Positions 38,146 through 46,981 of a DNA stretch of 64,000 nucleotides are shown here, in pieces. Position numbers and translations under genes: made by a program. The DNA is taken from assembly GCF_014635085.1 (NCBI RefSeq), contig NZ_BMCH01000007.1, positions 62,001 through 126,000 on the forward strand, written 5' to 3'. Below the pieces are notes generated by a model that made no database searches, had not been told where the DNA came from, and saw only the letters and a program-made list of their open reading frames with translations. The stretch is from Asaia siamensis (GTDB lineage Bacteria > Pseudomonadota > Alphaproteobacteria > Acetobacterales > Acetobacteraceae). Positions within the stretch are counted from its first letter, which is position 1; each line of letters begins with the position of its first letter.

Positions 38146-40491
38146 TCAGTAGCTCATGCTGATCTGCCCCAGGAAGGTACGACCGCCCGAAGGGGTGGCA
38201 CGGTTCGAGAACAGACTCTGATAATTCAGGCGATTTGCCAGATTGTACCCGTTCAGGGCGAGCTTCCAGTGCTTGCCGAGACGATGTGAAACGACAGCAT
38301 CGAAATCGAGATTGGCCGGCACGCGCAGCGTATTGGTCGTGTTCAGCCAGACCTGCTGACGCCAGGTCATGCCGCCACCGAACGAGACGTTATAGGGAGT
38401 GTTCGGGAAAGCTTCGTACACAGACCACAGCGTTGCCTGATTATGCGGAACATACTGCACCTGCTTGCCCACGGCTGCTGCTGTATCGGAGGCCAGAGTG
38501 TCGCTGTCATACAAGGCGTAGGTAGCCGAGACATTCCACCCGCGCATGATCATGCCGCTGACAGAGAGTTCGAGGCCCTGATTGCGCTGCTTGTCGCTTG
38601 AGCCCAGCACCTGGCCCGTAACCGGGTCGGCATTGATGGCGTTGTTCTTTTCCAGACGGAACAGCGAGGCCGTAAAGCCCATACGGTCATGAAAGGCACT
38701 GTATTTCGCACCCACCTCATAGAGTGTGGCCTTTTCCGGGCTGGCGAAGGAGTTGGTGCCGGGGCGGATCGGCACCGAGCCATTGGTCACATACATTCCG
38801 CTAGGCGTGGTCGAGGTCGCCCAGGTGAAATAATAGGTCTGATGCTCGTCCGGCGTGCCGACAAGGCTGACATTGGGATTAAAGACGCTGCTGACCTGAT
38901 GGTAATGGATGTCGGGGTTGGTCTTCACGTTACCGCCCGTCAGATTATAGCTGGTCTGCCAGCGATCCCAGCGGAAGCCGCCCTTTACCGACAGCCAGTT
39001 GGTCAGCCAGATCTGGTCATAGAAGAACAGGCCAGTGTCAAAGCCATAGCCATTGGAATGCGACTTGGCGCCCAGCGCACCGAGCGAGACCAGACCGGCG
39101 GGGTTCAGGTCGCCCGGTACCAGCTGCAGATTGCCGACATAGGGGTTCGGATTGACCAGAGAGGCATAGGGCTTGGCCTTGAGATAGGTCGATTGCGAGC
39201 GCACGTCATTGACGCGTTCAAGATCGAAGCCGGTCACGATCTGATGCTTCAGGAAGCCAGTGCGGAAATCGGCGACCATCGAGCCGACATTCTGAACCGA
39301 CCAGCTTGTCTGCTGATAGGGCAGGGGCGCCATGGTGGTGCCCGGTCCCTTGCCATTGCCCGCGCCACTGGGGCCAGAGCGCGCTACGAGCGCTGAAGCC
39401 GGGTTGCCCAGGAAGTAATTATTGACGCAGGTCGCGTCGCAGGTCGCCTTCGAGGCTGCGAAGGTCCGGTAGAACTGGCCGCCACGCAGATCATCGTAGA
39501 ATTTGATGTGGTCGTTGAGTTTGTAGGAGAAACGCGCCGTTTCCATATTGTCGTTGGTGGCGTTCTGGTCGTTGTTCGTGCCGTAGAAATTGGTCCGCCG
39601 AATACCGTATTCGGTAATCGGACCGCCAATCCTGGCGCCCGGCGGCGTGACGACAGGCACACCGAAGTCGGGGATCGAATTCTCCTGCTGATGCATATAT
39701 TGCAGCACGAGCGTGGCGCGGTTGCCGAGCCCGAAAGCGATCGAAGGTGCGATGCCCCAGCGATGCGAATAGAGGAAATCGCGACCGACAATATTGTTCT
39801 CGTTGCCCATGCCGGTGATGCGAAGCGCCGTATGGTCGTCGAGCTTCTTGTTGACGTCGAGCACACCGCGATAATACGAGCCCGAACCGCCATTGAATTC
39901 AGCGCCATAATGATCGGTCAGGGTCGGTGTCTTGGTCACCATATTGATGGCGCCGCCTGTCGTGCCATTACCGAACACCTCGGATGACGGCCCCTTGATG
40001 ACAGAGATCGTCTCAAGATTGAACGCATCGCGGCTATAGACGCCGAAATCGCGCAGACCGTCCTGGTAGATATCGTTCTGGGCCTGAAAGCCGCGGATCA
40101 GGAACTGGTCGCCATTCATGCCGCCCGCGCCTTCGCCAATTGAAGACGTCACGCCGGGCACGTTGCGCAGGGCTTCATCAACCGATTTCACGTTCTGCTG
40201 CTTCATCAGCATCTGCGGCACGATATTGATCTGCTGCGGCGTATGCAGCGCGTCCTGCGGCATGCGCGAAAGGCCGATCGGGTCTTTCAGCGTGTTGAAG
40301 CCGTTCCCTATGACCGTGATCTGTTCATCGGACTTGTCTCTGTTGCGTTTTTCTTCCTTGCGCTGGCGCTGGGGTTTCTTGTCGTTGCGGGCATCGACAT
40401 CATCCGTGGCGGCATGGGTCTGAGTCGCGCCAAGAACGAGACCAGTCAGCATCGGAAGAAGAGACAGGGATTTGCGCGTAGGGGAACGCAT
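38146..40491 (-). CDS. TonB-dependent siderophore receptor
   Basis: A 781-aa outer-membrane receptor resembling catecholate/ferric siderophore receptors (FhuA/Fiu type). Signal peptide ends near GATQTHA. A Lys/Arg-rich linker follows, then the TonB-box-like EQITVIG and the plug (PQQINIVPQMLMKQQNVKSV, DEALRNVPGVTSS, QFLIRGFQAQNDIYQDGLRDF, SVIKGPSSEVFGNGTTGGAIN). The barrel ends RTFLGQISMSY with a terminal aromatic residue. A palindrome lies in its leader. It converges with the Hint-domain gene, 18 bases apart. Confidence 0.9.
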   Translation of the reverse strand: MRSPTRKSLSLLPMLTGLVLGATQTHAATDDVDARNDKKPQRQRKEEKRNRDKSDEQITVIGNGFNTLKDPIGLSRMPQDALHTPQQINIVPQMLMKQQNVKSVDEALRNVPGVTSSIGEGAGGMNGDQFLIRGFQAQNDIYQDGLRDFGVYSRDAFNLETISVIKGPSSEVFGNGTTGGAINMVTKTPTLTDHYGAEFNGGSGSYYRGVLDVNKKLDDHTALRITGMGNENNIVGRDFLYSHRWGIAPSIAFGLGNRATLVLQYMHQQENSIPDFGVPVVTPPGARIGGPITEYGIRRTNFYGTNNDQNATNDNMETARFSYKLNDHIKFYDDLRGGQFYRTFAASKATCDATCVNNYFLGNPASALVARSGPSGAGNGKGPGTTMAPLPYQQTSWSVQNVGSMVADFRTGFLKHQIVTGFDLERVNDVRSQSTYLKAKPYASLVNPNPYVGNLQLVPGDLNPAGLVSLGALGAKSHSNGYGFDTGLFFYDQIWLTNWLSVKGGFRWDRWQTSYNLTGGNVKTNPDIHYHQVSSVFNPNVSLVGTPDEHQTYYFTWATSTTPSGMYVTNGSVPIRPGTNSFASPEKATLYEVGAKYSAFHDRMGFTASLFRLEKNNAINADPVTGQVLGSSDKQRNQGLELSVSGMIMRGWNVSATYALYDSDTLASDTAAAVGKQVQYVPHNQATLWSVYEAFPNTPYNVSFGGGMTWRQQVWLNTTNTLRVPANLDFDAVVSHRLGKHWKLALNGYNLANRLNYQSLFSNRATPSGGRTFLGQISMSY

Positions 40492-40909
40492 GTGGCGCGA
40501 TGCTCCGTGATGTTGCGAGAATTTCGCAACTCCTTACTGAAAGCGCGACTGAGTCTCAATTGATTTGTTGCGAAATGTGTTTGTAAATTTCACAAGTGTT
40601 AAAAATGAAACACTGGAATACTCCTTTCTGTCGCGCTGGTTCTCGTGTCTGCGAAAGAGAAATGGGCTGGCAGTGTCAAATAAATCTAAGCAAAAACAGG
40701 CTCGTAAGATCTGAAGCGCAGAGCGCGCTCGCCCGAGGGCATGTGGCACGCGCAGGCCGGGTTGTCCGGCACCACCTGGTTGGCCCTACAGCCAGGGCTC
40801 ACGAAACAGTCTCTTGATCTGGGGGGCGTTTTGGGGAAGGTCGAGGGAACGCCGTCTCTGTGGCCCACCTGGCCGCAGAGAGAAAAATTCTGGTCGAAGG
40901 AGCGCGTTG
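40492..40909. other. Divergent region between the siderophore receptor and aldose epimerase genes
   Basis: A 418-base gap. It is A+T-rich near 40550-40620 and contains the palindrome at 40512-40530. A nine-base TGAGTCTCA dyad at 40550-40558 partly resembles the iron box at 21579. The rest (40690-40900) is GC-rich with no gene I can support. Confidence 0.45.
40512..40530 (-). promoter_or_regulatory. 19-base palindrome in the siderophore receptor leader
   Basis: GTTGCGA-gaatt-TCGCAAC is a perfect 7-bp dyad 21 bases before the receptor ATG. A further GTTGCGA half-site lies at 40567-40573. It may be an operator or a leader hairpin that affects translation. It is not a classical Fur box. Confidence 0.4.
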
Positions 40910-41782
40910 ATGACGTCTGAAAGCCATAGTTTCAGCAATGGGCGATACATGGCACGGGTCGCCGCCCTGGGGGCAGAGTTGTGCTCGTTATGCGATGAAA
41001 CGGGGCGCGAACTGATCTGGAGTGGTGGTGCCTGGCCACGTCATTCGCCGGTACTCTTTCCGATCGTGGGTCGCCTGCTCGATAATCATGCCCTGATCGA
41101 CGGGCTGGATTATACCCTCACCCAGCACGGTTTTGCGCGCGATCGTGTCTTTCGCTGGGTCGAGCGGACGCCGACCGGCTGCGTTCTGGTGCTCGAAGAC
41201 GACCCAACCAGCCGCGCCCTGTTCCCCTTCGCATTCAGACTGACGCTCAGCTACAGCCTCGATGATGAGGGGCTGCATCTGCGCTACGATCTGGCAAATC
41301 CTGACAGTCTAAGCGTGCTTCATGCCTCTCTTGGCGCGCATCCGGCTTTTGTCTGGCCTTTCCAGCCCGATACGCAAAAGACAGACTATGTCATCGATTT
41401 CGAGGCGCCCGAGCCTGAATCGCTGGCCGTTCTGTCCGAAGGCCTTATCGCGGAAGGGGAGCGGCCAAGCCCGGTCAGTGGCACAAGAATCCAGCTTGAT
41501 GACAGCCTGTTTGAAAATGATGCGCTGATTTTCATGAATCCAGCCAGCCGCAGCCTGCGTTTTCATGCAGATAAAGGCGAAGCGCTCGTCTTTTCCTGGC
41601 ACGGTTTCGAGCAGCTTGGCCTGTGGATGAAGCCGGGCTCGGATTTTCTGTGCATCGAGCCCTGGCAGGGCTATGCCAGCCCTGTCGATTTCGAAGGGCC
41701 CTTCGAGCAGAAACCAGGTCTGCTGCATCTGCAACCCGGTGCACAGTGGTGCGCGGGCTGGTCGGTGCGTCTCGGTGACTGA
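40910..41782 (+). CDS. Aldose 1-epimerase family protein
   Basis: A 290-aa cytoplasmic galactose mutarotase-like protein. It has the fold's motifs: VAALGAELCSLCDETGRELIWSG near the N-terminus, HGFARDRVFRW with the conserved His and Arg, LHASLGAHPAFVWPF with the catalytic His, and FLCIEPWQG with the catalytic Glu. This pattern is closest to the LacX/YeaD-like subgroup. I chose the ATG at 40910 with AAGGAG eight bases upstream. Confidence 0.88.
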   Translation: MTSESHSFSNGRYMARVAALGAELCSLCDETGRELIWSGGAWPRHSPVLFPIVGRLLDNHALIDGLDYTLTQHGFARDRVFRWVERTPTGCVLVLEDDPTSRALFPFAFRLTLSYSLDDEGLHLRYDLANPDSLSVLHASLGAHPAFVWPFQPDTQKTDYVIDFEAPEPESLAVLSEGLIAEGERPSPVSGTRIQLDDSLFENDALIFMNPASRSLRFHADKGEALVFSWHGFEQLGLWMKPGSDFLCIEPWQGYASPVDFEGPFEQKPGLLHLQPGAQWCAGWSVRLGD

Positions 41783-41884
41783 CCGCACGCAGTGACGGCG
41801 CGTGTCATCATAACATCCCTTGCATGATCGGTCGGGTGGTGGAACGTTCAGGCCCTTCGCCCCCTGATCCCGATCCGAGGTTTC

Positions 41885-42796
41885 ATGATCCGACGCTCGC
41901 TCTGTGCCGTTTCGACGCTTTTTACGGTCACACTTGTCACATCTTTTTCCGGGCAGGCCCTTGCCTGGGGGCCCTATGGCCACGCCATTGTCGCTGATAT
42001 CGCGCAAAGCCGCCTGACGCCTCAGGCGACGAGCGAGGTCACGCGACTTCTGGCCCTGGAAAACCACCAGACACTCGATCAGGTGGCCTCATGGCCCGAT
42101 ACGATCGGCCATGTGCCCAAGGAGAAGGGCGGCCTGCCCCAGACCCTGCCCTGGCACTATGTCGATACCGACGCGAAATTTGCGACCTATGACATGGCAC
42201 GTGATTGCGGCAACGATATCTGCGTCACCGAAAAACTGCCCGAGATGGAAAAAATCCTGGCCGATCCCAAGGCGGCACCGGCCGATCGTCTGGTCGCCCT
42301 GAAATGGATCGTGCATCTCGCTGGCGATCTGCATCAGCCTCTTCACGCCGCCGAGCGCGATCACGACAAGGGCGGCAACATGGTGAAGGTCTCGTATTTC
42401 GGCCAGGATCGTGACGGGCATGAAAACCTGCACTCACTCTGGGACGAAGGCATCATGGATCACGAGCGTCATCTCGTGGTGGGGCCGCATTATTCCATAG
42501 ATTTCACTAGGGCGCGTGAAGAAGCCGATCGTCTGAACGCCCAGATCACGCCGGGCCAGGCTGCGTTCTGGACCGGCGATTTCTCGGCGGGAACGGTGCA
42601 TGACTCGGTTGTGAAATGGACCGATGAAAGCCATGCCCTGGCCCGTGATGTTGCTTATGGCGCCCTGCCCGCAGGCAGGAAGAAAGACCTCGGCGAGGCC
42701 TATACGGCCATCGCCTTTCCGGTGATCGAAACCCGTCTGCAGCAGGCAGGTGTACGTCTGGCAGACCTGATCAACACGGCCTTTCCGACCCCCTGA
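41885..42796 (+). CDS. S1/P1 type nuclease, exported
   Basis: A 303-aa secreted zinc-dependent single-strand nuclease. After a signal peptide (cleavage after SGQALA) the mature protein starts WGPYGH, giving the N-terminal Trp amine and the first His as zinc ligands. Further ligands lie in WHYVDTDAKF, VHLAGDLHQPLHAAERDHDKGGN and ENLHSLWDEGIMDH. It cleaves single-stranded nucleic acids and 3'-phosphates in this family, probably to scavenge phosphate or nucleosides. Confidence 0.92.
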   Translation: MIRRSLCAVSTLFTVTLVTSFSGQALAWGPYGHAIVADIAQSRLTPQATSEVTRLLALENHQTLDQVASWPDTIGHVPKEKGGLPQTLPWHYVDTDAKFATYDMARDCGNDICVTEKLPEMEKILADPKAAPADRLVALKWIVHLAGDLHQPLHAAERDHDKGGNMVKVSYFGQDRDGHENLHSLWDEGIMDHERHLVVGPHYSIDFTRAREEADRLNAQITPGQAAFWTGDFSAGTVHDSVVKWTDESHALARDVAYGALPAGRKKDLGEAYTAIAFPVIETRLQQAGVRLADLINTAFPTP

Positions 42797-42808
42797 TGGA
42801 TCGGGCTA

Positions 42809-42831
42809 GGGGCGTTGTCAGGCAACGCCCC
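42809..42831. terminator. Shared terminator hairpin between S1 nuclease and S9 peptidase genes
   Basis: GGGGCGTTG-tcagg-CAACGCCCC is a perfect 9-bp stem placed between convergent stop codons, suited to end transcription from both sides, though without a long T-run. Confidence 0.6.
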
Positions 42832-42841
42832 GTTTGCCGGA

Positions 42842-44731
42842 TCAGAGCTGGCCGAAGATCTGCTGATAGAAAGTCAGTTCTCTGGCAAAGCTGTCCTTCA
42901 GGGTCTGTTCCTGACGAAAGCCATGGCCCTCGCCTTCATAGACATGCAGTTCAGAGTGCCTGCCCAGTGCCAGCAGGCCGTCATGCATGGCCTGCGCCTG
43001 TGCCAGAGGGACGACCTTGTCGAGATCGCCATGCAGGAACAGAACAGGTGCCGTGATTTCCGAGACATGGGTAAGGGGCGAACGCGCCAGATACAGCGCT
43101 TCCTGCTCGGGATAGGGACCAATCAGCCGATCGAGATAGCGGGATTCGAACTTGTGCGTATCCCCGGCCAAAGCGCGCAGATCGGCCACGCCATAAAGCG
43201 AGCACCCGGCGGCGAAGACATCGGATGACGCCAGCGCCGTCAGCACCGTAAGACCGCCCGCGCTGCTGCCCCGAATGACGCAGCGCTCCGGGTCGGCAAG
43301 ACCCTGTGCGATGACATGACGCACGGCAGCGATGCAATCCTGCACATCGACGATGCCCCATTGACCTTCAAGCGCCTCGCGATAGGCGCGGCCGAACCCG
43401 GTCGAGCCTCGATAATTGACGTCCAGCACGGCAAAGCCACGGCTCGTCCACCATTGCACCTTGAAAGAGAAAGCGGCGTTGGCGCGTGCCGTCGGGCCGC
43501 CATGGGCCATCACGACGAGTGGCGGACGCTCCTTTGTCGCAAGCCTGTGGTGACGATTGGCTGGTGCATAATAAAGCGCGTGGGCGGTCTGGCCTCCTGC
43601 TGACGGGAAGGCAAGCGCGACAGGCGCCGCGCAGTCGCTTGCATCTATCCCATCGGGGAAGGTGAAGGCCTGTCTGATCCGGTTGGTATCTTGGCCAATG
43701 ACGATGGCCGGGGGAGCATCTGGCGGCGTATCGATCCAGGCGAGTGTGCCATCGAACGGTACGGGACTCTGGGCAGCATTGCGTTCAGGCTGGTCAGTCC
43801 ACACGCCGTTTTCCAGAATACCGATTCGGCTGACGCCCTCGGTCACGATCTGCGCCATGAGGCGTCCATCGGCCAGAGGGACCAGACTGCGCTGACCGAA
43901 CACCCAATGAGGAAATCCGGTTTCTCCCTTCGGGTCGGGTAGCCATTCCGGAGCCTGTTGGGGGTCGATGGAAAACCGGCAGGGTCGCCAGGAGCCGTCT
44001 GCATCGCTGCTGGCGAGCAGCGTGCGGGCGCTTTCCCAGACAGGATCGACCACGCTGCATCGCATGGCTGCGCCGCAAACAGCCCGATGAGTGCCAGAAT
44101 CCGGCACGCCGTCATGCCAGCTGAGCGGTGCTATCGAGAGTGTCGTAGCATCCCAGGGCATGTCCGGGTGAGACCAGGAGATCCAGGCCAGATGGGCATC
44201 GTCTGGTGCGGGGCGAGGGGCCGCATAGAAATCATCGCCTTCGATCAGGACTTTCTCGGTCTGACGGTCCAGCCAGACAACGGCAGCCTTTGCATCGCCC
44301 GGCTCGCGAGAATCTTCACGCACGCAGAACACGCCGCGTTCTGCTGCGTCAAAGGCAAACTCGGCATAGGTGCAGCCTGTGCTGGCAGCGAGGCTGACCA
44401 GGGTACCGTCGGTTTCCCTGAGCCAGACCGCGCCGGTCTTGCGATCGCTGAATACCACGCGCTGCGTTGGCGACACACAATAGGCCCCTCCGCCATATTC
44501 ATGCACGCGTGAACCCACATCATGGGTTGGTGGTAATAAATCCTGAGGCGTTCCGTTGCGTTCAACGCTGACAAGGGCCATGCGCCCCCCTTCCTGCGGT
44601 CGCCCTTCGAGCCAGTACAGCCTGTCTCCGGCGGCCTGAAGCTCGGCAAGGGAGACGCTGCGGCCCGCCACAAGGTCTGGTGAGACCCATGAGGGCCAGG
44701 AACCGGAAGGGATCGGAGATGGATTCGTCAT
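42842..44731 (-). CDS. S9 family prolyl oligopeptidase-like peptidase
   Basis: A 629-aa soluble peptidase, with an N-terminal beta-propeller and C-terminal alpha/beta hydrolase. The catalytic Ser lies in RGSSAGGLTVL, Asp in FLHGDLDKVVPL and His in YEGEGHGFR. VMAHGGPTARA and DVNYRGSTGFGRAYREAL are typical of dipeptidyl-aminopeptidase/acylaminoacyl-peptidase members. I chose the ATG at 44731 because homologs begin near PSGSWPSWVSPDLVA; ATG at 44794 is an alternative. No signal peptide is seen. Confidence 0.88.
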   Translation of the reverse strand: MTNPSPIPSGSWPSWVSPDLVAGRSVSLAELQAAGDRLYWLEGRPQEGGRMALVSVERNGTPQDLLPPTHDVGSRVHEYGGGAYCVSPTQRVVFSDRKTGAVWLRETDGTLVSLAASTGCTYAEFAFDAAERGVFCVREDSREPGDAKAAVVWLDRQTEKVLIEGDDFYAAPRPAPDDAHLAWISWSHPDMPWDATTLSIAPLSWHDGVPDSGTHRAVCGAAMRCSVVDPVWESARTLLASSDADGSWRPCRFSIDPQQAPEWLPDPKGETGFPHWVFGQRSLVPLADGRLMAQIVTEGVSRIGILENGVWTDQPERNAAQSPVPFDGTLAWIDTPPDAPPAIVIGQDTNRIRQAFTFPDGIDASDCAAPVALAFPSAGGQTAHALYYAPANRHHRLATKERPPLVVMAHGGPTARANAAFSFKVQWWTSRGFAVLDVNYRGSTGFGRAYREALEGQWGIVDVQDCIAAVRHVIAQGLADPERCVIRGSSAGGLTVLTALASSDVFAAGCSLYGVADLRALAGDTHKFESRYLDRLIGPYPEQEALYLARSPLTHVSEITAPVLFLHGDLDKVVPLAQAQAMHDGLLALGRHSELHVYEGEGHGFRQEQTLKDSFARELTFYQQIFGQL

Positions 44732-44837
44732 AGGATTCAAGATAATCCGACAGAAACCATCTGACGAGTTTTCCTGGGAGCGGCTTTCAGGCATCAAGTC
44801 GGACTCTTTATCGCCAAGCCCACCAAGGATAAGAGCC

Positions 44838-45485
44838 CTGCTGCATTTTCTGGAACATCTGCTGAAGGAGTACGGCTACGGCATTGTTGGCGTGGTTGTC
44901 ATGCTGGAAAGCATGGGTCTGCCCCTGCCCGCCGAAAGCCTGATCATCGGGGCAGCGCTCTATGCGGCCACGACCCATCATCTCGAGATACGCTGGGTGG
45001 TTGTCGCGGCTGTGACCGGCGCTATCATGGGCGATAATTTCGGCTATCTGATCGGGCGTTCCGTCGGTTTCAAGCTGCTTCAGAAACATGGCGGCAAGGT
45101 TGGGCTGACCCATGAGCGCCTGCTTCTGGGGCGGTATCTGTTCAAGCGTCATGGCGGGACGGTCGTTTTCGTCGGTCGTTTCGTCGCCATTCTGCGCGTC
45201 TTCGTGGCCTTGCTGGCCGGGGCAAATCACATGCCCTGGAAATCCTTCCTCTGGCATAATGCGCTCGGTGGCGTAGTCTGGGCGGGTGGCTATGCGGTAG
45301 CGACCTATTTTCTTGGCAAGGAAATCTTCAGCCTTTCCGGCCCCCTTGCCATCGGTATCGGGTCTCTGGTCGTGCTGTTCCTTGGGGTCAGCCTCTATTT
45401 CCTCAAGAAAAATGAAAAGCGGCTGACGGATGAGGCTCTGAAAGAGGCCAAGGCCGAGGCTCCGGCTGAAAAGGATGCGACATGA
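44838..45485 (+). CDS. DedA family membrane protein, probable CTG start
   Basis: DedA-type protein of about 215 aa, a probable lipid scramblase/flippase family member. It has ESMGLPLPAESLIIGAALYA, GDNFGYLIGRSVG, FVGRFVAILRVFVALLAGANHMPW and C-terminal helices with a charged Lys/Glu tail. Canonical starts (GTG 44892, ATG 44901) would cut the first helix. The open frame upstream encodes a family-like LHFLEHLLKEYGYGIVGVVV, and the best start is CTG 44838, with AAGGAT eight bases upstream. The stop overlaps the start of the SDR gene (ATGA). Confidence 0.82.
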   Translation: MLHFLEHLLKEYGYGIVGVVVMLESMGLPLPAESLIIGAALYAATTHHLEIRWVVVAAVTGAIMGDNFGYLIGRSVGFKLLQKHGGKVGLTHERLLLGRYLFKRHGGTVVFVGRFVAILRVFVALLAGANHMPWKSFLWHNALGGVVWAGGYAVATYFLGKEIFSLSGPLAIGIGSLVVLFLGVSLYFLKKNEKRLTDEALKEAKAEAPAEKDAT

Positions 45486-46432
45486 GCGAGACAGTCTATC
45501 CATCCAGCCAGGGGCAAACGGCCATCGTCACCGGCGCAACTGGTGGTCTGGGTCTTGCTACTTCTATCGGTCTGGCGCGCAACGGGGCGGAAGTGATCGT
45601 GACCGGTCGCAACGCCGAAAAGGGGCGCGAGGCCCTTGCCACGATCGCAAGGACCGTACCCGGTGCGAAACTGCGTTTCGAGGGGCTCGATCTGGCGTCC
45701 CTCGCCTCCATCGCGCGCTTTGCCGAGCGCATGAATGGCCAGCCCGTGCATGTTCTGGTCAATAATGCCGGCGTCATGGCGCCGCCGCAGCGTCGCAGCA
45801 CCCAGGACGGGTTCGAACTGCAATTCGGGACAAATCATCTGGGGCATTTCGCCCTGACCGGCCGGCTTCTGCCATCGCTGATTGCCGGTGAGGCGCGTAT
45901 CGTTACGGTTGCCTCTCTCGCCGCCTGGAAAGGCGAGATACCGCTCGATGATCTGAACGCTACCGAAAGCTACCGGCGTTTTGCCCGCTACCGTCAGAGC
46001 AAGCTCGCCAATCTCCTGTTCAGTCTGGAACTCGACCGCCGAGCCAGAGCGGCAGGTGCCCCTCTCCATGTGCGTGCCGCGCATCCCGGCTGGTCGACCA
46101 GTTCCATCATCACCAATAGTGCGGCTCTGGATATCTCCCGGTCGCCTGCGAGCCGTGCCCTTGCCATGATCCAGGATCGTCTCGGGAATGTGTTGTTCCG
46201 CCTGATGGGGCAGGATGTGACAGCAGGTGCTGCACCGTTTGTCTATGCTGCGCTCTCTACAGCCGCACGGAATGGCGGTTATTACGGTCCACAAGGGGCC
46301 GGAGAGAGACGTGGACCGCCCGGTCCTGCCATGCTTCCCCCCTCCGCCATGGGGCTTTCCCTTGCTGAAAAGCTCTGGCAGGCTTCTGAAAACATGACCG
46401 GTGTACGGTTTGAGTGGGAGAGAGTTCGATGA
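45482..46432 (+). CDS. Short-chain dehydrogenase/reductase
   Basis: A 316-aa Rossmann-fold oxidoreductase of the SDR family, closest in pattern to retinol dehydrogenase/WW-domain oxidoreductase-like members. It contains TGATGGLGLATS (cofactor), NNAGVMAPP, and catalytic Y-x-x-x-K in YRQSKLANLLFSLEL. The substrate is unknown. It is coupled to dedA and to the small downstream gene by ATGA overlaps at both ends. Confidence 0.88.
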   Translation: MSETVYPSSQGQTAIVTGATGGLGLATSIGLARNGAEVIVTGRNAEKGREALATIARTVPGAKLRFEGLDLASLASIARFAERMNGQPVHVLVNNAGVMAPPQRRSTQDGFELQFGTNHLGHFALTGRLLPSLIAGEARIVTVASLAAWKGEIPLDDLNATESYRRFARYRQSKLANLLFSLELDRRARAAGAPLHVRAAHPGWSTSSIITNSAALDISRSPASRALAMIQDRLGNVLFRLMGQDVTAGAAPFVYAALSTAARNGGYYGPQGAGERRGPPGPAMLPPSAMGLSLAEKLWQASENMTGVRFEWERVR

Positions 46433-46737
46433 GCATGACCCTATCCGTTTTCAAGGAAAGCCTCGAAGACGGTATTCCGCCCCAGGGCCTCTCTCCCGCT
46501 TTGCTCGCCCTGTGGTGGGGAGGCCGCTCTGACTGGCCCGCCGCCCATGAAATCGTGCAGGCGAACGAGCAGGACCCTGAATGCAACTGGGTTCATGCCT
46601 GGCTGCACCGTGTGGAAGACGACGTCGACAACGCGCGCTACTGGTATCGCCGCGCAGGTCACGCCATGGGTCACGGCCCGGTTATGGATGAGTGGCAGAC
46701 CATCGTGATCCGCCTGCTGAGCGGCTCCGGGTATTAA
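46429..46737 (+). CDS. Conserved small protein (102 aa)
   Basis: A soluble 102-aa acidic protein beginning MSMTLSVFKESLEDG, with many Trp and His (LLALWWGGRSDWPAAHEI, CNWVHAWLHRVEDDVDNARYWYRRAGH). The middle resembles a single TPR-like helical hairpin. Function unknown. The start overlaps the SDR stop (ATGA), so dedA, SDR and this gene form one operon, which ends in a hairpin mosaic. Confidence 0.7.
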   Translation: MSMTLSVFKESLEDGIPPQGLSPALLALWWGGRSDWPAAHEIVQANEQDPECNWVHAWLHRVEDDVDNARYWYRRAGHAMGHGPVMDEWQTIVIRLLSGSGY

Positions 46738-46808
46738 GCGGCCTGCAGGCTGCCCCGCCTCCGTTAGAGGCCAGTTTCTGAAAACTGATTGATCAAAAAG
46801 CGGGGATC

Positions 46809-46973
46809 AAAGGGGTGCGCCCCTTTGCGGGTTCAGGGCGGAGCCCTGAGTGCGGTCCTGCACGGGGCGCTGCCCCGTCCCCCGCCAAAGGACGGTCGTC
46901 CTTTGGAAACCTGATTTGACTCAAGCGGGGATTGAAGGGAGGCCCCTTCGCGGGTCCGGGGCAGAGCCCCGGA
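46809..46973. repeat. Hairpin mosaic between the 102-aa gene and speE (copy C)
   Basis: Five inverted repeats in a row: AAAGGGG-tgcg-CCCCTTT (46809-46826), TCAGGGC-gga-GCCCTGA (46833-46849), ACGGGGC-gct-GCCCCGT (46862-46878), CCAAAGGAC-ggtc-GTCCTTTGG (46885-46906), TCCGGGGC-aga-GCCCCGGA (46955-46973). It lies between convergent genes and is the longest copy of this element in the window. Confidence 0.8.
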
Positions 46974-46981
46974 GAAGCGTT

